Source of the DNA: Streptomyces fructofermentans
Lineage (GTDB): Bacteria; Actinomycetota; Actinomycetes; Streptomycetales; Streptomycetaceae
DNA length: 64,000 bases
Direction of reading: 5' to 3'
NCBI RefSeq assembly: GCF_014651055.1
Contig: NZ_BMWD01000001.1
Span: forward strand, 170,350 to 234,349
The translations under genes were made by a program, and so were the position numbers. This document shows positions 63,913 to 64,000 of this stretch, piece by piece. The notes beneath the pieces are model-generated. The model made no database searches and was not told the DNA's origin. It saw only the letters and a program-made list of their open reading frames with translations. Every line of letters starts with the position of its first letter. Position 1 is the first letter of the stretch.

Positions 63913-64000
63913 TCTGTCCCATGACGTGGGCGGGTATCGACTGTTGGAGCGCTCCCACACATGTCCCGCATACGAGTACGTGGCCGGTGTGCCGGATGAG
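63913..64000. promoter_or_regulatory. Upstream region of afsQ1 (window edge)
   Basis: 88 bp. In S. coelicolor the divergent gene is sigQ, but only intergenic DNA is visible. I do not see a clear GTnAC-N6-GTnAC AfsQ1 site within it. Confidence 0.3.

Overview
The window is chromosomal DNA from an actinobacterium, almost certainly a Streptomyces. GC content is very high, codons end almost exclusively in G or C, GTG and TTG starts are frequent, and 4-bp stop/start overlaps are common. From memory, the gene order follows the S. coelicolor core chromosome from the dacA-sdh region to afsQ. I see no insertion sequence, phage, integrase, CRISPR array, tRNA or rRNA.

Layout. 1-8 kb: a D,D-carboxypeptidase, a small membrane protein, a metallophosphoesterase, a two-component system, and a divergent MMPL exporter with an added C-terminal beta domain. 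8-12 kb: an operon of a membrane protein, a DCC protein and a TetR regulator behind two identical 14-bp operators, then a VOC protein and an M48 metalloprotease. 12.3-15.8 kb: the succinate dehydrogenase operon sdhCDAB with a strong terminator. 16-20 kb: an OHCU decarboxylase, a GH20 hexosaminidase and two uncharacterised genes. 20-28 kb: a large PGRP-type amidase with FG-GAP repeats and an unusual leader, two paralogous ECF-sigma/membrane-protein pairs, and an L,D-transpeptidase. 28-33 kb: a stand-alone mutase large subunit, a LysE-type exporter with an apparent frameshift, and a flavin monooxygenase with its divergent TetR repressor.

33-41.6 kb is a cell-surface glycopolymer locus. One strand carries an acyltransferase, a polysialyltransferase-like enzyme and a GT2 glycosyltransferase. 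The other carries a DUF6716 glycosyltransferase, a fused CMP-sialate synthetase/HAD phosphatase, a NeuB-type synthase and a second sialyltransferase-like protein. This matches the genes linked to the Kdn-containing teichulosonic acid of Streptomyces walls.

42-52 kb is a nucleoside uptake and salvage locus: an M20 amidohydrolase, two tandem BMP lipoproteins, an ABC ATPase and two permeases, cytidine deaminase and thymidine phosphorylase. Adenosine deaminase lies 6 kb further on. The palindrome CTACGCGCGTAG, or a one-sided variant, sits at the promoters of BMP1, BMP2, the ABC operon and add. This looks like one nucleoside regulon and is the most coherent regulatory signal here.

52-64 kb: an AEC permease, a STAS protein overlapping a SigG-like ECF sigma factor tail to tail, an MFS exporter with a divergent LysR regulator, an alpha/beta hydrolase with Asp at the nucleophile position, add, a small secreted protein, PspC and VanZ proteins, and the afsQ1-afsQ2-afsQ3 signalling operon at the right edge.
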